From: an uncultured SAR116 cluster alpha proteobacterium
GTDB taxonomy: Bacteria; Pseudomonadota; Alphaproteobacteria; Puniceispirillales; Marisalimonadaceae
Assembly (NCBI GenBank): GCA_902528415.1
Contig: CABZSR010000007.1
Coordinates: forward strand, 1-64,000
DNA length: 64,000 nt
Direction: 5' to 3'
The translations under genes were made by a program, and so were the position numbers. Numbering within the stretch: the first letter of the stretch is position 1; each line of letters begins with the position of its first letter. This document shows positions 37,135 through 45,943 of the stretch, in pieces. Under the pieces are notes generated by a model. The model was not told the origin of the DNA. It searched no databases and saw only the letters and a program-made list of their open reading frames with translations.

Positions 37135-37145
37135 AAACCCTGTTT
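37116..37145 (-). terminator. Intrinsic terminator reading on the minus strand
   Basis: AAACAGGGTTT-AA-AAACCCTGTTT inverted repeat (37122-37145); minus-strand RNA has U9 directly after the stem. Confidence 0.85.
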
Positions 37146-37170
37146 CGTATTTGATTGAAAATTATGCCTT

Positions 37171-37251
37171 TTAAAGGGATAATTTTATCAAAGGCTGCTC
37201 TGATAAATTTAAAACCTTAAGAGAACAATTTTCATAAAAAATACTAGACAT
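37171..37251 (-). CDS. Predicted 26-aa microprotein MSSIFYENCSLKVLNLSEQPLIKLSL
   Basis: Minus strand reads AAGGAGGTGATCTG-ATG...TAA; 12-nt Shine-Dalgarno match at ideal spacing and intrinsic terminator ~25 nt after the stop; absent from ORF track. Confidence 0.55.
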   Translation of the reverse strand: MSSIFYENCSLKVLNLSEQPLIKLSL

Positions 37252-37370
37252 CAGATCACCTCCTTTTGATTTGTTAAAATAATTTCTTATAGTATTATTA
37301 ACCATATAAGATGTATTTTACAAACTGTTTAGATTAAAAATAAATTTATATTTCTATTAAGGTAATATTT

Positions 37371-37760
37371 ATGACAAAAAGTAATCAAGAAACTAAAACT
37401 TTTAAAGCAGGAGAAACTATTTATTCTCATAATGATCCAGCTGAATATATCTTTTTAATTCATAGCGGCAAAGTAAGAATAGAATCCAAGCATGGCCTAG
37501 AATTAGGAATACTTGATACTGGAGAGATATTTGGAGAAGTTGGACATATCATAGAATCTCCTAGAACTGTTACAGCTGTAGCTGTTACTAATTCGATAAT
37601 AAGAGTTATTGACGAAAAAACAGTTAAAGAGAAAATGAATAAAGCTGATCCAGTTTTGGCAGCAATAATTAGAGGATTATCCCTAAGGATTGGAGATGCT
37701 AATGCTTTAGCTGAAAAGCATTGGTTAGAGTTAAGTGTATATAAATCTCTTGGTAAATAA
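37371..37760 (+). CDS. Stand-alone cyclic-nucleotide-binding (CAP_ED) domain protein
   Basis: 129 aa; FKAGETIYSHNDPAEYIFLIHSGKVRIE..LDTGEIFGEVGHIIESPRTVTAVAVTNS; no DNA-binding domain. Confidence 0.85.
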   Translation: MTKSNQETKTFKAGETIYSHNDPAEYIFLIHSGKVRIESKHGLELGILDTGEIFGEVGHIIESPRTVTAVAVTNSIIRVIDEKTVKEKMNKADPVLAAIIRGLSLRIGDANALAEKHWLELSVYKSLGK

Positions 37761-37805
37761 AAAATATCAAAAGGAGATACAAAAATATCTTTAAAAAATA
37801 AAATT

Positions 37806-38378
37806 TTGAATATTAAAAATTTATATGTTTACTTAATTGCATTCTTTTCTTCAGTTTTAACTTTTGTGTTTTTTTATTTTAGTAGTGAAGTCATTAAAGA
37901 AGAAAAAATTGTTGAAGAAAAGATTGATGTTTATAAAGTCGCAAAAGAAGAAGCCATTAAACTTGGAAGAATGGAACCAGATGAGAAACCTATAGTTCAA
38001 GAGATTGGACCTGATGGAAAAGTTATTGTTCCAACATTAACTTATGTTGATATTGGCGGAATGGGAGATAACGCCAATAAAAGTTTTTGGACGAATATAC
38101 CTGGTTCAAACTCATTCATAAGTTTTGATTTAGCTCTTTCATCCTATGAAGGTGAAATGTTAACAAACTACTTAACCGATTATGATCCTGATCTTAGAAA
38201 AATTGTATATCAGGAAATAAGTAAACAAAATCTTTCTAAATTAGAAGGAAGTAAAGGAAAAAAGAAATTGCTTGAAGACATTAAAAATGAATTTAATGCT
38301 TATTTTGCTGAAAAAGAATTAGATCCAGTAGTTTTTGGTGCTCATTTTAAGGTACTTGCTATTACAACTAGAGGATAA
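37806..38378 (+). CDS. FliL-like flagellar basal-body-associated membrane protein
   Basis: 190 aa; single N-terminal TM and C-terminal periplasmic domain of FliL-like layout; start codon uncertain. Confidence 0.5.
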   Translation: MNIKNLYVYLIAFFSSVLTFVFFYFSSEVIKEEKIVEEKIDVYKVAKEEAIKLGRMEPDEKPIVQEIGPDGKVIVPTLTYVDIGGMGDNANKSFWTNIPGSNSFISFDLALSSYEGEMLTNYLTDYDPDLRKIVYQEISKQNLSKLEGSKGKKKLLEDIKNEFNAYFAEKELDPVVFGAHFKVLAITTRG

Positions 38379-39605
38379 TTAAAGAAAAGTACTATAATTA
38401 ATATTTTTATTTTTATCTATTGTATTTATTACCTCAGGCAAAGGGTATTTTAAACCTATAGCACAGTTAAAAAGTATAACTTTATCATTACGTGTTATTA
38501 ATTCAGAAGTAATAGCCTTTTCGTAGGCAGTCATTGTCGCAGCACCTTCAGGACATAAAAAGCATCCATCGACTGCCGCCACTCTGTCTCTTGCCTCCAT
38601 TATATCTTCATCTGAAACAGATATTGCAAATCCATTACTTTCACGTATAGCTCTTATAATAAGGAAGTCTCCTACTGCTACTGGCACTCTAATTCCTGCA
38701 GCTTTTGTGGATGCATTTTCCCATAATGGGGCATGTTCTTCACCACTTTGCCAAGCCTTAACTATAGGTGCACATCCATCTGCTTGAACGGCTACCATTC
38801 TTGGTAATTTCTTTTTTATCCAACCAAGTTCTTTTAATTCTAAAAAAGCTTTCCACATACCAATCAAACCAGTTCCACCACCTGTTGGATAAAAAATAAC
38901 ATCTGGTAATTCCCAATCAAGCTGTTCAGCTAATTCAAGTCCCATTGTTTTCTTGCCTTCTATTCTGTAAGGCTCTTTCAAAGTTGACACATCAAACCAC
39001 CCTACTTTGTCTTTACCTTCTCCAACTATTTTTCCGCAATCATTAATTAAACCATTAACTAAGTACGTTTCAGCTCCAAGTGATTGAATTTCTCTTGCGT
39101 TGATATCAGGAGTGTCGTCAGGACAAAACACTGTTGACTTTATGCCCGCATGAGTTGCATATGCAGCCATAGCGGCACCTGCATTTCCGTTGGTTGGAAT
39201 GGCTAAATGATCTAATTTAAACTGTTTTGCCATAGAAACAGCCATACATAGTCCCCTTGCTTTAAAAGAACCTGTTGGTAATCTGCCTTCATCTTTTACA
39301 AGAACACATCCCTTATCCTTATTATTATAATTTAAGGACCTATCTAATTTAATTAATGGCGTGATGGTCTCACCAAGAGTTATTCTATTTTTTGGATCTG
39401 CAACTGGCAAAAGAGGAAAGTATCTCCATAGGCCATCTATTTTAGAGTTAGAAATATCATCTCGTGAAACTTCTTTTTTTAATTTATGTAAATCATATTT
39501 AACCAGTAAAGGTCTTCCTGCTTCTGATAAACCATGGACTTTATTGGCTTCATATTGCTTACCCGAAATTGAACACTCCAAGTGACTTACATAACTTTTA
39601 TCCAT
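38379..39605 (-). CDS. Threonine-synthase-like PLP-dependent enzyme
   Basis: 408 aa; KDEGRLPTGSFKARG, PTNGNAGAAMAAYA, PTGGGTGLIGMWKAF. Confidence 0.85.
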   Translation of the reverse strand: MDKSYVSHLECSISGKQYEANKVHGLSEAGRPLLVKYDLHKLKKEVSRDDISNSKIDGLWRYFPLLPVADPKNRITLGETITPLIKLDRSLNYNNKDKGCVLVKDEGRLPTGSFKARGLCMAVSMAKQFKLDHLAIPTNGNAGAAMAAYATHAGIKSTVFCPDDTPDINAREIQSLGAETYLVNGLINDCGKIVGEGKDKVGWFDVSTLKEPYRIEGKKTMGLELAEQLDWELPDVIFYPTGGGTGLIGMWKAFLELKELGWIKKKLPRMVAVQADGCAPIVKAWQSGEEHAPLWENASTKAAGIRVPVAVGDFLIIRAIRESNGFAISVSDEDIMEARDRVAAVDGCFLCPEGAATMTAYEKAITSELITRNDKVILFNCAIGLKYPLPEVINTIDKNKNINYSTFL

Positions 39606-39626
39606 TTTGTTTCCTTAAAATTTTAA

Positions 39627-40697
39627 TTAATTATTTTTACCCGAAAGAATGTCTATCATTACTTTTGTTATTTGTTTAGTGGTGCTTTTTCCACCTAGAT
39701 CCTTGGGTAAAACTTTTTTGTCTTCAGTAAGTTTTTCTATCGCAAACATTAACTTTTGAGCAGCTTGAAGTTCTCCTAAATTTTCTAACATCATAACAGC
39801 TGACCAATATGAACCAATTGGATTGGCAATACCTTTACCCATTATATCAAAAGCAGACCCATGAATTGGTTCAAACATTGATGGATGACGTTTATCAGGG
39901 TCTAAATTTGCTGTAGGTGCAATTCCCATGGAACCTGACAAGGACGCAGCTAAATCAGTTAAAATATCTGCATGTAAGTTTGATGCAACAACGGTATCTA
40001 TACTTTTAGGATCTAAAACCATTCGGGTAGTCATTGCATCAACAAGCATTTTATCGGTGTTAACGTCTCTATAATCTTCTGAGATTTCTTTAAAGGTTTC
40101 GTCCCACATAACCATACCATGCCTTTGTGCGTTAGATTTTGTTACTAAAGTTAATAATTTTCTGGGTCTGGAACGTGCTATCTCAAATGCAAACCTCTGT
40201 ATTCTCTCAACTCCTTGCTTTGTGAAAAGAGTTACATCCATTGCAGTATCGTTTGAATAGCCCTTATGACTTCTACCTCCAATTCCTGAATATTCCCCCT
40301 CAGAATTTTCTCTAATAAAACTCCAATCAATATCTTTTTCTTCAACATTTTTTAATGGAGATGAGATACCAGGAAGCAACTTTACAGGTCTTAAATTTGC
40401 ATATTGATCAAGCCCTTGACATATTTTTAATCTTAATCCCCATAAAGTTATATGATCAGGAATGTCTGGAACTCCAGCTGATCCAAAATAAATTGCATTA
40501 TAATCTTTAAGTTCGTCTACCCCTTCATCTGGCATCATTATTCCATGTTCTTTATAATATTCTGCACCCCAATCAAAATGATTAAATTCTATTGGCAGAT
40601 TAGGAACAATCTTTGAAAGAGCTTGTAAAACTTCAACCCCACTTTTGATTACCTCAGTCCCTATTCCATCACCTGGAATCACTGCAATTTTGTACAT
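39627..40697 (-). CDS. Isopropylmalate/tartrate dehydrogenase family
   Basis: 356 aa; IAVIPGDGIGTEVI, FIRENSEGEYSGIGGR, VASNLHADILTDLAASLSGSMGIAPTANL, FEPIHGSAFDIMGKGIANP. Confidence 0.9.
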   Translation of the reverse strand: MYKIAVIPGDGIGTEVIKSGVEVLQALSKIVPNLPIEFNHFDWGAEYYKEHGIMMPDEGVDELKDYNAIYFGSAGVPDIPDHITLWGLRLKICQGLDQYANLRPVKLLPGISSPLKNVEEKDIDWSFIRENSEGEYSGIGGRSHKGYSNDTAMDVTLFTKQGVERIQRFAFEIARSRPRKLLTLVTKSNAQRHGMVMWDETFKEISEDYRDVNTDKMLVDAMTTRMVLDPKSIDTVVASNLHADILTDLAASLSGSMGIAPTANLDPDKRHPSMFEPIHGSAFDIMGKGIANPIGSYWSAVMMLENLGELQAAQKLMFAIEKLTEDKKVLPKDLGGKSTTKQITKVMIDILSGKNN

Positions 40698-40783
40698 ATT
40701 TGATCCTTAAGAGAAAAATTTATGAAGAGTTTAAATGTAAACTATGCTAAATCAATAATTTATTAATTTTAAAAGTATAGACT

Positions 40784-42436
40784 ATGAAGTTAGATTTATC
40801 TCTTTCTTATTTTAAAAATTTACTAAATTTTTGGAAAAACACTTCTTATATACTGATAATTTTACTATTAACCCCTATTGCAATGTTAATCCTCTACTCA
40901 TTTCAAAATAATTTTGAAACGTGGTTACACCTTTTTAATACAAAATTATCCCTTTATTTTTTTAATACTTTTTTTTTGATGCTTGGTGTTGGAAGCTTTT
41001 CATTAGCTATAGGTGTTTCATGTGCTTGGATTGTTACGAAATACAAATTTTTCTTATCTAATTATATAGAATGGGCGCTCCTTTTACCAGCTGCAATACC
41101 TGCTTACATTGTTGCATACAGTTATACAGATTTTCTTGAGTATGGGGGAATTGTTCAAACAATGTTAAGGGACATATTTGATTGGAGTTCCTCGAAAGAA
41201 TACTATTTTCCTGATATACGATCAATGATTGGCGCTATTTTTATTTTATCATTTGCTTTGTATCCATATATATATTTCATCACTAAAGCTGCTTTTCGAT
41301 CAACTCCCAAAAGCTTATTTGATGTAGCCAAAATTCACGGTAAATCTGGTTTTATATATGTAGCTTTGCCCATGGCGAGACCAGCTATAATTGCAGGTTT
41401 ATCCCTAGTTTTAATGGAAACTATTTCTGATTTTGGAACTGTTGAGTTTTTAGCTGTAGAAACAATTACACTTGGAATATTTAACCTCTGGTTGGGTATG
41501 AATAATTTTAGTGCTGCTTCGCAATTATCAATTCTAGCATTTACCTTTATTGTTGTTTTGTTAGGGATTGAATTAAGTGCTAGAAAAAATCAAAAATTTA
41601 ATAATCCAAGGGTCTCTTCTTTTGAAAATAAATTTGATGAAATTAATTTAAGGCAAAATATAATTTTATTATCCATTTGTCTGATACCAATCATATTTGG
41701 ATTTATAATCCCAGTACTTATCCTAATAAATTTATCATTACAGAGTTTAAACCAGGATAATTTTTCCACTTTTTTAGAAATATCCATCAATTCTATTTCT
41801 ATTTCATTTTTTGCAGCATTCCTGATTATTTTATTCTCATTTATCATTGTGGTTGCAGTCAGATATCACGGTGGTAAAAAATTTACTTTTTTATCTACAT
41901 TAGCTGGAAGTGGTTATGCTTTTCCAGGTGTTATTCTTGCTTTAGGTACAACATTTTTCTTATCTTTAGTTCAAGATAGCATTAATAGATTATTCATTAC
42001 ATTTGATGTAAATTGGAACTTAACTATAATAGGAACATTTACTGCTTTATTGTACACTTACATTTGTAGATTTAACGCTATCGGAATTGGATATATAAAT
42101 TCAGGCATTCAAAGAATTTCTCCAAACTTACTTGAGGCTGGGAGACTACAAGGTGTATCTTTTGAAAAAAGTCTTTTCAAAATTATTTTTCCCCTAATAC
42201 GTCCTTCTATTTTAACTGGTTTTTTGATTATTTTTGTAGATATAATTAAAGAATTACCTGTAACGCTTTTACTTAGACCCTTTAATTTTGAAACTTTAGC
42301 AACTTATGTTTATCAATATGCTAAAGAAGAAATGCTTGAACAATCTGCATTAGCAGCTCTTTTAATAATTATAATTGGTATAGTTCCAGTAATTGTATTA
42401 AATAAAGTTATTAATTTGTCTTATAAAAAACAATAA
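40784..42436 (+). CDS. Ferric-iron-type ABC transporter fused permease (FbpB/SfuB-like)
   Basis: 550 aa, multi-TM with two permease halves; PSILTGFLIIFVDIIKELPVTLLLRPFNFETLATYVYQYA. Confidence 0.9.
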   Translation: MKLDLSLSYFKNLLNFWKNTSYILIILLLTPIAMLILYSFQNNFETWLHLFNTKLSLYFFNTFFLMLGVGSFSLAIGVSCAWIVTKYKFFLSNYIEWALLLPAAIPAYIVAYSYTDFLEYGGIVQTMLRDIFDWSSSKEYYFPDIRSMIGAIFILSFALYPYIYFITKAAFRSTPKSLFDVAKIHGKSGFIYVALPMARPAIIAGLSLVLMETISDFGTVEFLAVETITLGIFNLWLGMNNFSAASQLSILAFTFIVVLLGIELSARKNQKFNNPRVSSFENKFDEINLRQNIILLSICLIPIIFGFIIPVLILINLSLQSLNQDNFSTFLEISINSISISFFAAFLIILFSFIIVVAVRYHGGKKFTFLSTLAGSGYAFPGVILALGTTFFLSLVQDSINRLFITFDVNWNLTIIGTFTALLYTYICRFNAIGIGYINSGIQRISPNLLEAGRLQGVSFEKSLFKIIFPLIRPSILTGFLIIFVDIIKELPVTLLLRPFNFETLATYVYQYAKEEMLEQSALAALLIIIIGIVPVIVLNKVINLSYKKQ

Positions 42437-42499
42437 TAACTTTAAACTTGCACTTTTGTGTTTTTAGTAATTAACTATACCTAGTTTGTAACGATTATA

Positions 42500-42922
42500 A
42501 TGTATGTAGAGGGTCCAATGGCAGAGCTTTATGAAAAATGTTTAAGAGTTGGCTTAAGAATGACTTTGCCTAGGAAAATTATTTTAGAAGTTATTGAGGC
42601 AGCAGAAGATCATCCTGACGTTGATGAGATGTACAGACGAGCTGTAGAAAAAGATAGATCCATTTCAATTGCTACAGTCTATAGAACTATCAAACTTTTT
42701 GAAGAGGCTGGTATAATTGAAAAACTAGATATTGGAGATGGTAGATCAAGATATGAAGAAGCAGGAGAGCATCATGAACATTTAATTGATGTTGAAAGTG
42801 GAGAAATTATTGAGTTCCAAAACGAAGAACTTGAAGAAATGAAAAGACAAGTCGCTCTAAATATGGGTTACGAGTTGGTGGATCACCGTTTAGAACTATT
42901 TGGAAAGAAGATTAAAAAATAA
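42500..42922 (+). CDS. fur: Fur-family metal-responsive regulator
   Basis: 140 aa; RMTLPRKIILEVI..HPDVDEMYRRAVEKDRSISIATVYRTIKLFEEAGII, HHEHLIDVESGEIIEF; start may be ATG 42518. Confidence 0.93.
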   Translation: MYVEGPMAELYEKCLRVGLRMTLPRKIILEVIEAAEDHPDVDEMYRRAVEKDRSISIATVYRTIKLFEEAGIIEKLDIGDGRSRYEEAGEHHEHLIDVESGEIIEFQNEELEEMKRQVALNMGYELVDHRLELFGKKIKK

Positions 42923-43004
42923 ACTTTCTAATAAGAAAAAATTATTGCAATATTAGCTATTAATGTTAAATTTAAGAATGATTATCAATATCAGAAAAGT
43001 ATAA

Positions 43005-43745
43005 ATGGAAAATAACGAAAAAATTATTATTCTTTCCGGTGGAAGCCGTGGGATTGGGCATGCCACGTCAAAAAAATTCTGGGATGATGGATGGACAGTT
43101 ATTACATTCTCAAGATCTGAAGTCGCACCTCAATGCCCCTGGTCTAATAATAAACAATTTCACTTTCAAGTTGATTTGGAAAATCAAATTTCTTTAAATA
43201 AAACTCTAATAGATTTAAATAAATTTCTTAATGGTAGACCAGTAAAAGCATTAATAAATAATGCTGCAATCTCGCCTAAAAACGCGGATAATAAGAGACT
43301 AGGGTTTACTGACACTGACTTAAGTTTATGGAGACAAGTCTTTAATGTTAATTTTTTTGCTCCAATAATAATTTCTCAATCAATCATTAATAATCTAAAG
43401 TTAGCTAAAGGCGTAATTATTAATGTCACATCAATTGCTAGTGATAGTGTACATCAATTTGCTGGACCAGCGTATGCCACCTCAAAAGCAGCTTTAAAAT
43501 CTTTAACTCGTGAAATGGCCTCAGACTTAGCACGTGAGGGTATAAGAGTTAATGCAATTGCACCTGGTGAAATTGAAACTTCAATGGTAACGCCTGATAG
43601 TAAAAAACTGCTTACAGAAAAAATACCTATGAAACGTTTTGGAACTCCTGAAGAAGTTGCTGGTGTGATACACTCTATGTGTTCAGAAACATTTTCTTAT
43701 GTTAACGGAACAGAAATCCAAATAAACGGCGGTCAAACTGTATAA
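43005..43745 (+). CDS. Short-chain dehydrogenase/reductase
   Basis: 246 aa; LSGGSRGIGHATS, NNAAISP, YATSKAALKSLTREMASDLAREGIRVNAIAPGEI. Confidence 0.93.
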   Translation: MENNEKIIILSGGSRGIGHATSKKFWDDGWTVITFSRSEVAPQCPWSNNKQFHFQVDLENQISLNKTLIDLNKFLNGRPVKALINNAAISPKNADNKRLGFTDTDLSLWRQVFNVNFFAPIIISQSIINNLKLAKGVIINVTSIASDSVHQFAGPAYATSKAALKSLTREMASDLAREGIRVNAIAPGEIETSMVTPDSKKLLTEKIPMKRFGTPEEVAGVIHSMCSETFSYVNGTEIQINGGQTV

Positions 43746-43755
43746 AAGACTGTTT

Positions 43756-43796
43756 AACAAGCTTGACCTAAAAAAAACTGGTCTTGTTGTTTTTTT
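43756..43796 (+). terminator. Intrinsic terminator downstream of SDR gene
   Basis: AACAAGCTTGACC...GGTCTTGTT inverted repeat followed by GTTTTTTT. Confidence 0.6.
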
Positions 43797-43868
43797 ATTC
43801 TTTTTAATTAAAGGTATTTTTTGGTTAATAATTGGTTACTTTGGCCTTAAAATTTTTTTATAAATTAA

Positions 43869-44879
43869 TTACCAATAGACTGTATCAATAATTTCTTGAG
43901 CTTTTGGAGCGAGCTTTGCAATATCTTCAATCAACAGACTATCTTCTTTAAAAGTACCAAGAGCCTTAAGTCTTTTTGGTAATTTTGACTTATTATTTAT
44001 TGGATACTCAAAATTTACATCCCCATACAAAATTTGGGCTTCATCGGTAACTAGAAATTCTAAAAACTTAGTTGCTGTTTCTTTGTTTTTTGAAAACTTT
44101 ACAACACCTCCACCAGAAATATTTACATGAGCACCTCTGTCGCCAGGTCCTTGATTTGGAAAGACTATTATTGACGCCTTTGCCCATTTACGATGATCAG
44201 GATTTTTAGAGTATGTTAATTTACCATAATAATAATGATTAATAATAGCTACGTCACATTCACCAGAATATATTGATTTTAATTGGGACCTGTCATTTCC
44301 CTGAGGTCTTTTTGCTAGATTAGAAACTAGTCCTTTTGCCCATTTTTCTGCTTCACTAACTCCTTTTGCTGCAATCATAGACGCCATTAAAGCTCTATTA
44401 TAAACATGACTTCCAGGCCTGCTACAAATTTTACCTTTAAGCTTTGGATCAGCTAAATCTTCATATTTTAGAACATCTCCAGAATTCATTCTATCCTTTG
44501 AAACTGCTATGGCCCTCGTTCTCTTAGACAGTCCAAACCAAGTATTATTTTTACTTCTGAGATAAGGGGGAATATTTTCAATTAATATTTTAGAGTCTAT
44601 TTTAGCCAACAAATCTAAATCTTCGTATCTGTACAATCGAGCAATATCTACAGTTAGAATTAAATCTGCCGGACTATTAGCTCCTTCAGCTGCAAGCCTT
44701 TGTGCAAGCCCTTTTGATGAATATACCACGTTTAATTGCACCCCAGTTTTCTTAGTATATGCATCTATAAAAGGTTTCAGGAGATAAGGCTGTCTATGAG
44801 AGTAAATATTTAAACTTTTTGCATTTACTACATTTGAAATAAATATTGTTGAAAGCACTAATAATATACTGATTTTCAT
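43869..44879 (-). CDS. Ferric-iron ABC transporter substrate-binding protein (FbpA/FutA-like)
   Basis: 336 aa; signal peptide; LNIYSHRQPYLLKPFIDAYTKKTGVQLNVVYSSKGLAQRLAAEGANSPADLILTVDIARL. Confidence 0.93.
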   Translation of the reverse strand: MKISILLVLSTIFISNVVNAKSLNIYSHRQPYLLKPFIDAYTKKTGVQLNVVYSSKGLAQRLAAEGANSPADLILTVDIARLYRYEDLDLLAKIDSKILIENIPPYLRSKNNTWFGLSKRTRAIAVSKDRMNSGDVLKYEDLADPKLKGKICSRPGSHVYNRALMASMIAAKGVSEAEKWAKGLVSNLAKRPQGNDRSQLKSIYSGECDVAIINHYYYGKLTYSKNPDHRKWAKASIIVFPNQGPGDRGAHVNISGGGVVKFSKNKETATKFLEFLVTDEAQILYGDVNFEYPINNKSKLPKRLKALGTFKEDSLLIEDIAKLAPKAQEIIDTVYW

Positions 44880-44887
44880 ATTTTTTA

Positions 44888-45895
44888 TTACCTAGTTTGT
44901 TTATTAAATGTAAATTTTTGTTTTTTAACTTTTAGATTTTTGGAGGAGACGTAATTTGCAATTAATTTATAAATGCCTATAAGGGGGCTTAAATATAAAT
45001 ATATAATATTATTTTCATATTTATGTTCTGTTTCAGAAATTCCAAATTTTACGTCTTCATCACTTTTTGAGATATATAAAGACCCAAACATGTAATCCCA
45101 GAAGGCAAATGCAACTCCAAAATTTTTATTATGATGCTCTTTTTTTATTGAATGATGAATTTGATGTTGAGCAGGAGAAATAAAAATTTTTTCTAACCAA
45201 CTCCAATAATTAATCCTTATATGAGAGTGTCTTAAATTGGATCCAAACAAATGAAACCAAAATGAAAATAAATTTGCTCCTAATATAGTCACAAAAGTAA
45301 TATTACCACCATATACATAGTAAAATGTAGCTATAACTATACCTTGTGTAAAAGCACTTCTTACTACGAAAATAACACCTTCAATTGGGTGAGTTCTAAA
45401 TATAGTAAGCGGTGTAAGAGTTCTTGCAGAATGATGAGTTTTATGAATTTCCCATAATAATGGGACTTTGTGCATTAGTGCATGAGTTATGTACTTTGTA
45501 AAATCATCAAGTACAAAATAACAAAATGTGAAAAAAATTGGTATCATCCACATATAATTTATATCAATACCCAATGGTGTTAAAATTGTTTGTGAATGAA
45601 GATATTCAAAGACAAAATGTGCAATTGCTAATTGTGAAATTAATAATGGAGATAAAAACATCAAAATTATTATATTTAACAAAAATAAAACGTAGTCTGC
45701 TTTTGCAGATTTTGACATAAAAATTTTTTTATCAAAAATTTTGTAGATTGATTGTTTAATTTTTTCTTTTTTAACAAAGGTTAGCCATATAAATGAAATT
45801 AAGAATGCTGAAAATAAATATCCCAAAAACACTCTTTTTTTGGGATCAAAAAAGTTTTCACTTATAGTTTCTAAGTATTGATAAAATATTTCCAT
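44888..45895 (-). CDS. Sterol desaturase / fatty acid hydroxylase family membrane protein
   Basis: 335 aa; HALMHKVPLLWEIHKTHHSA, HSHIRINYWSWLEKIFISPAQHQIHHS histidine boxes. Confidence 0.92.
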   Translation of the reverse strand: MEIFYQYLETISENFFDPKKRVFLGYLFSAFLISFIWLTFVKKEKIKQSIYKIFDKKIFMSKSAKADYVLFLLNIIILMFLSPLLISQLAIAHFVFEYLHSQTILTPLGIDINYMWMIPIFFTFCYFVLDDFTKYITHALMHKVPLLWEIHKTHHSARTLTPLTIFRTHPIEGVIFVVRSAFTQGIVIATFYYVYGGNITFVTILGANLFSFWFHLFGSNLRHSHIRINYWSWLEKIFISPAQHQIHHSIKKEHHNKNFGVAFAFWDYMFGSLYISKSDEDVKFGISETEHKYENNIIYLYLSPLIGIYKLIANYVSSKNLKVKKQKFTFNKQTR

Positions 45896-45904
45896 TTTTA
45901 AATT

Positions 45905-45930
45905 ACTGACCAGTTGTATAACTGGTCAGT
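45905..45930. other. Perfect 11-bp stem-loop between the two minus-strand genes
   Basis: ACTGACCAGTT-GTAT-AACTGGTCAGT, 9 nt upstream of the hydroxylase ATG (minus strand). Confidence 0.75.
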
Positions 45931-45943
45931 TTCTTATTTTATA

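Noticed and set aside
42974-42992. Possible Fur box upstream of the SDR gene (AATGATTATCAATATC)
   Set aside because: Only a partial match and lacks dyad symmetry; could be chance in AT-rich sequence.
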